From a bacterium (GTDB taxonomy: Bacteria; Vulcanimicrobiota; Xenobia; RGZZ01): a stretch of DNA of 7,135 nt. How positions within the stretch are numbered: the first letter of the stretch is position 1; each line of letters opens with the position of its first letter. Below the pieces are notes generated by a model. That model worked only from the letters and a program-made list of their open reading frames with translations. It did not search any database and was not told where the DNA came from. Below, one piece after another: positions 5,931 through 7,135 of the stretch. The stretch covers positions 1 to 7,135 of the forward strand of contig JAJXVI010000116.1 of the NCBI GenBank assembly GCA_021782195.1. The letters run 5' to 3'. The translations under genes were made by a program, and so were the position numbers.

Positions 5931-7135
5931 GTGGTTGAGGCCTCGTCGACACCGAAGTCCGATTCCAGGCTGCTCAACCGCAGCCTGGATGTGGTGGATC
6001 TCGTCGGTCTAGGTCTCAATGGGGTCGTGGGTGCCGGCATCTTTCTCCTGCCGGGAAACATCGCCCGCGTGGCTGGAGGCTGGTCGTGGGCCGTCTACAC
6101 AGGTTGTGCCGCCCTGTGCTTTCTCATCGCCCTGTGTTTTGCGGAGATGGGGAGTCGCTTTGGACGCACCGGCGGCGCCTACGTCTATGCCACTGAAGCC
6201 TTTGGCACCTTCCCCGGCTTTCTCGTAGGCTGGATCGTGTGGCTGGCGGCTGTCCTCGGCTGGGCTTCAGTGGCCGTGCCAGTGGCCGCAATGAGCGGCG
6301 CCCTGGCACAACCGTGCCAGAACGTACTGGGATGCTCGTTTGGGTTGCAGGCACTGACACACGCCTGGGCACGCTTCGGCTTCGTCGCGGTGTTGTGCAC
6401 GTTCCTCGCATACCTCAACGTGCGGGGCGCCTCGCTCGGCGCACGGGCCAACAACCTGTTCTCCGTCGCCAAACTGCTCCCACTGGCCATCTTCGTGGTT
6501 CTGGGTGCGTGCCATATCGTCGCTTCGCCCTTTGCTCACCACGCACACTGGCACGGTCTGGCAAGCCTTCGCGACTGCTTCCTCTGGGCTGTCTACCTGT
6601 ATTCTGGTTTCGAGGACATCGCCGTTCCGGCAGGTGAAACGCGCGACGCGCAACGCACGATTCCCATCGCCATCTTCGTCGTCCTCGCGACGGCAACGGC
6701 AGTCTATGTTGCCGTTCATCTGGTGGCGCAGGGCGCGTTCCCGGCACTCGGTCACGTGAAGGCAACCGCTCAGGGGGGCGAATCTCCCCTGACGGACGCG
6801 GCGCGCGCCTTTCTAAGCGACAGAGGAGTGCTGCTCGTCGCACTGGGCTCCGTTGTCTCACTGCTCGGAACGAACGCCTCCATCGCGTTCACCGGCCCCC
6901 GCAGCCTGTATGCACTCGCACGAGACCGATTCATGCCCGCGCGACTGGCGACCGTCAGTCCGCGATGGCACACTCCCGTCGCCGCAATCGTACTGACATC
7001 CGGCCTTGTCGTGGCACTCCCCCTCGTCGACCGCCTGGGGATCAGGGACTTCACACTCGACGAACTGGTCAGGCTCAGTGCGCTCGCCTCCCTGCTTCAG
7101 TACATTGCCACCTGCGCAGCGGTCATTGACCGCTG
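5931..7135 (+). CDS. APC-family amino-acid permease, 3' end outside the window
   Basis: An inner-membrane secondary transporter of the amino acid-polyamine-organocation superfamily. It probably imports or exchanges an amino acid or amine; the substrate cannot be told. The frame is open from GTG 5931 to the window edge (401 codons), so the end is cut off. Helix 1 carries the glycine-rich unwound signature GVVGAGIFLLPG (31-42). GGWSW follows (49-53), then FAEMGSRFGRTGGAYVY in helix 2 and loop (70-86). Helix 6 has YSGFEDIAVPAGE (224-236), followed by the RTIPIAI stretch (242-248). Other hydrophobic segments lie at about 95-121, 149-163, 178-196, 244-266, 299-320, 348-366 and 380-400, giving about ten helices so far of an expected twelve. 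A His-rich loop (HHAHWH, 203-208) precedes helix 6. An in-frame TGA at 5919 rules out an upstream start. The spacing after the methyltransferase stop allows an operon. Confidence 0.9.
   Translation, partial: MVEASSTPKSDSRLLNRSLDVVDLVGLGLNGVVGAGIFLLPGNIARVAGGWSWAVYTGCAALCFLIALCFAEMGSRFGRTGGAYVYATEAFGTFPGFLVGWIVWLAAVLGWASVAVPVAAMSGALAQPCQNVLGCSFGLQALTHAWARFGFVAVLCTFLAYLNVRGASLGARANNLFSVAKLLPLAIFVVLGACHIVASPFAHHAHWHGLASLRDCFLWAVYLYSGFEDIAVPAGETRDAQRTIPIAIFVVLATATAVYVAVHLVAQGAFPALGHVKATAQGGESPLTDAARAFLSDRGVLLVALGSVVSLLGTNASIAFTGPRSLYALARDRFMPARLATVSPRWHTPVAAIVLTSGLVVALPLVDRLGIRDFTLDELVRLSALASLLQYIATCAAVIDR
5964..5989 (+). repeat. Inverted repeat early in the permease coding sequence
   Basis: TCCAGGCTGC (5964-5973) and GCAGCCTGGA (5980-5989) are exact reverse complements with a 6-base loop. 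They cover about codons 12-20 of the permease gene. In the mRNA this would form a 10-bp hairpin starting 33 bases after the GTG. It may affect early translation, or may be a chance effect of high GC. Confidence 0.55.

Noticed and set aside
1782..7135. A possible multi-gene system linking poly(A) polymerase, methyltransferase and permease (such as a defence or RNA-modification island)
   Set aside because: pcnB is divergent and separated by 588 bases. The methyltransferase belongs to a small-molecule family and the permease is an ordinary APC member. There are no mobile-element marks or partner domains typical of defence systems.

Overview
This GC-rich window holds four protein genes and no recognisable RNA gene, insertion sequence or CRISPR array. 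The gene types (a true PcnB-type poly(A) polymerase, a GAF/HD-GYP cyclic-di-GMP phosphodiesterase, an APC permease) suggest a Gram-negative bacterium of proteobacterial or former 'deltaproteobacterial'/Myxococcota-like affinity. That placement is inference and cannot be settled from one window.

Layout. (1) 5-1705 (+): a membrane-anchored GAF plus HD-GYP phosphodiesterase, probably missing its first residues at the window edge. (2) 1703-1731: a rho-independent terminator whose T-run lies on the minus strand. It serves the convergent pcnB and overlaps the stop codon of the HD-GYP gene. (3) 1782-4202 (-): pcnB, poly(A) polymerase I. The catalytic core is conventional, but it carries a strongly acidic insertion of about 75 to 100 residues and a roughly 310-residue arginine/aspartate-rich disordered tail. 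(4) 4203-4790: a 588-base divergent intergenic region with no convincing gene. It contains a perfect 8-bp dyad (4435-4452) that looks like an operator. (5) 4791-5801 (+): a class I SAM-dependent methyltransferase of the acetylserotonin/hydroxyindole O-methyltransferase type, in which the usual catalytic histidine is replaced by glycine. (6) 5931-7135 (+): an APC-family amino-acid permease that starts at GTG and runs off the window end.

How they relate. The methyltransferase and permease are co-directional with a 129-base gap and no obvious terminator between them, so they may be co-transcribed, although no shared pathway is evident. pcnB is transcribed away from the methyltransferase and towards the HD-GYP gene, and looks like a single-gene unit with its own terminator. 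Nothing in the sequence links poly(A) polymerase functionally to the signalling gene beyond convergence.

The most notable feature is the architecture of the PcnB protein: an acidic insert and an Arg/Asp/Tyr-rich tail around a canonical nucleotidyltransferase core, resembling the scaffold tails of RNA-processing enzymes. No complete new defence or mobile system is visible.
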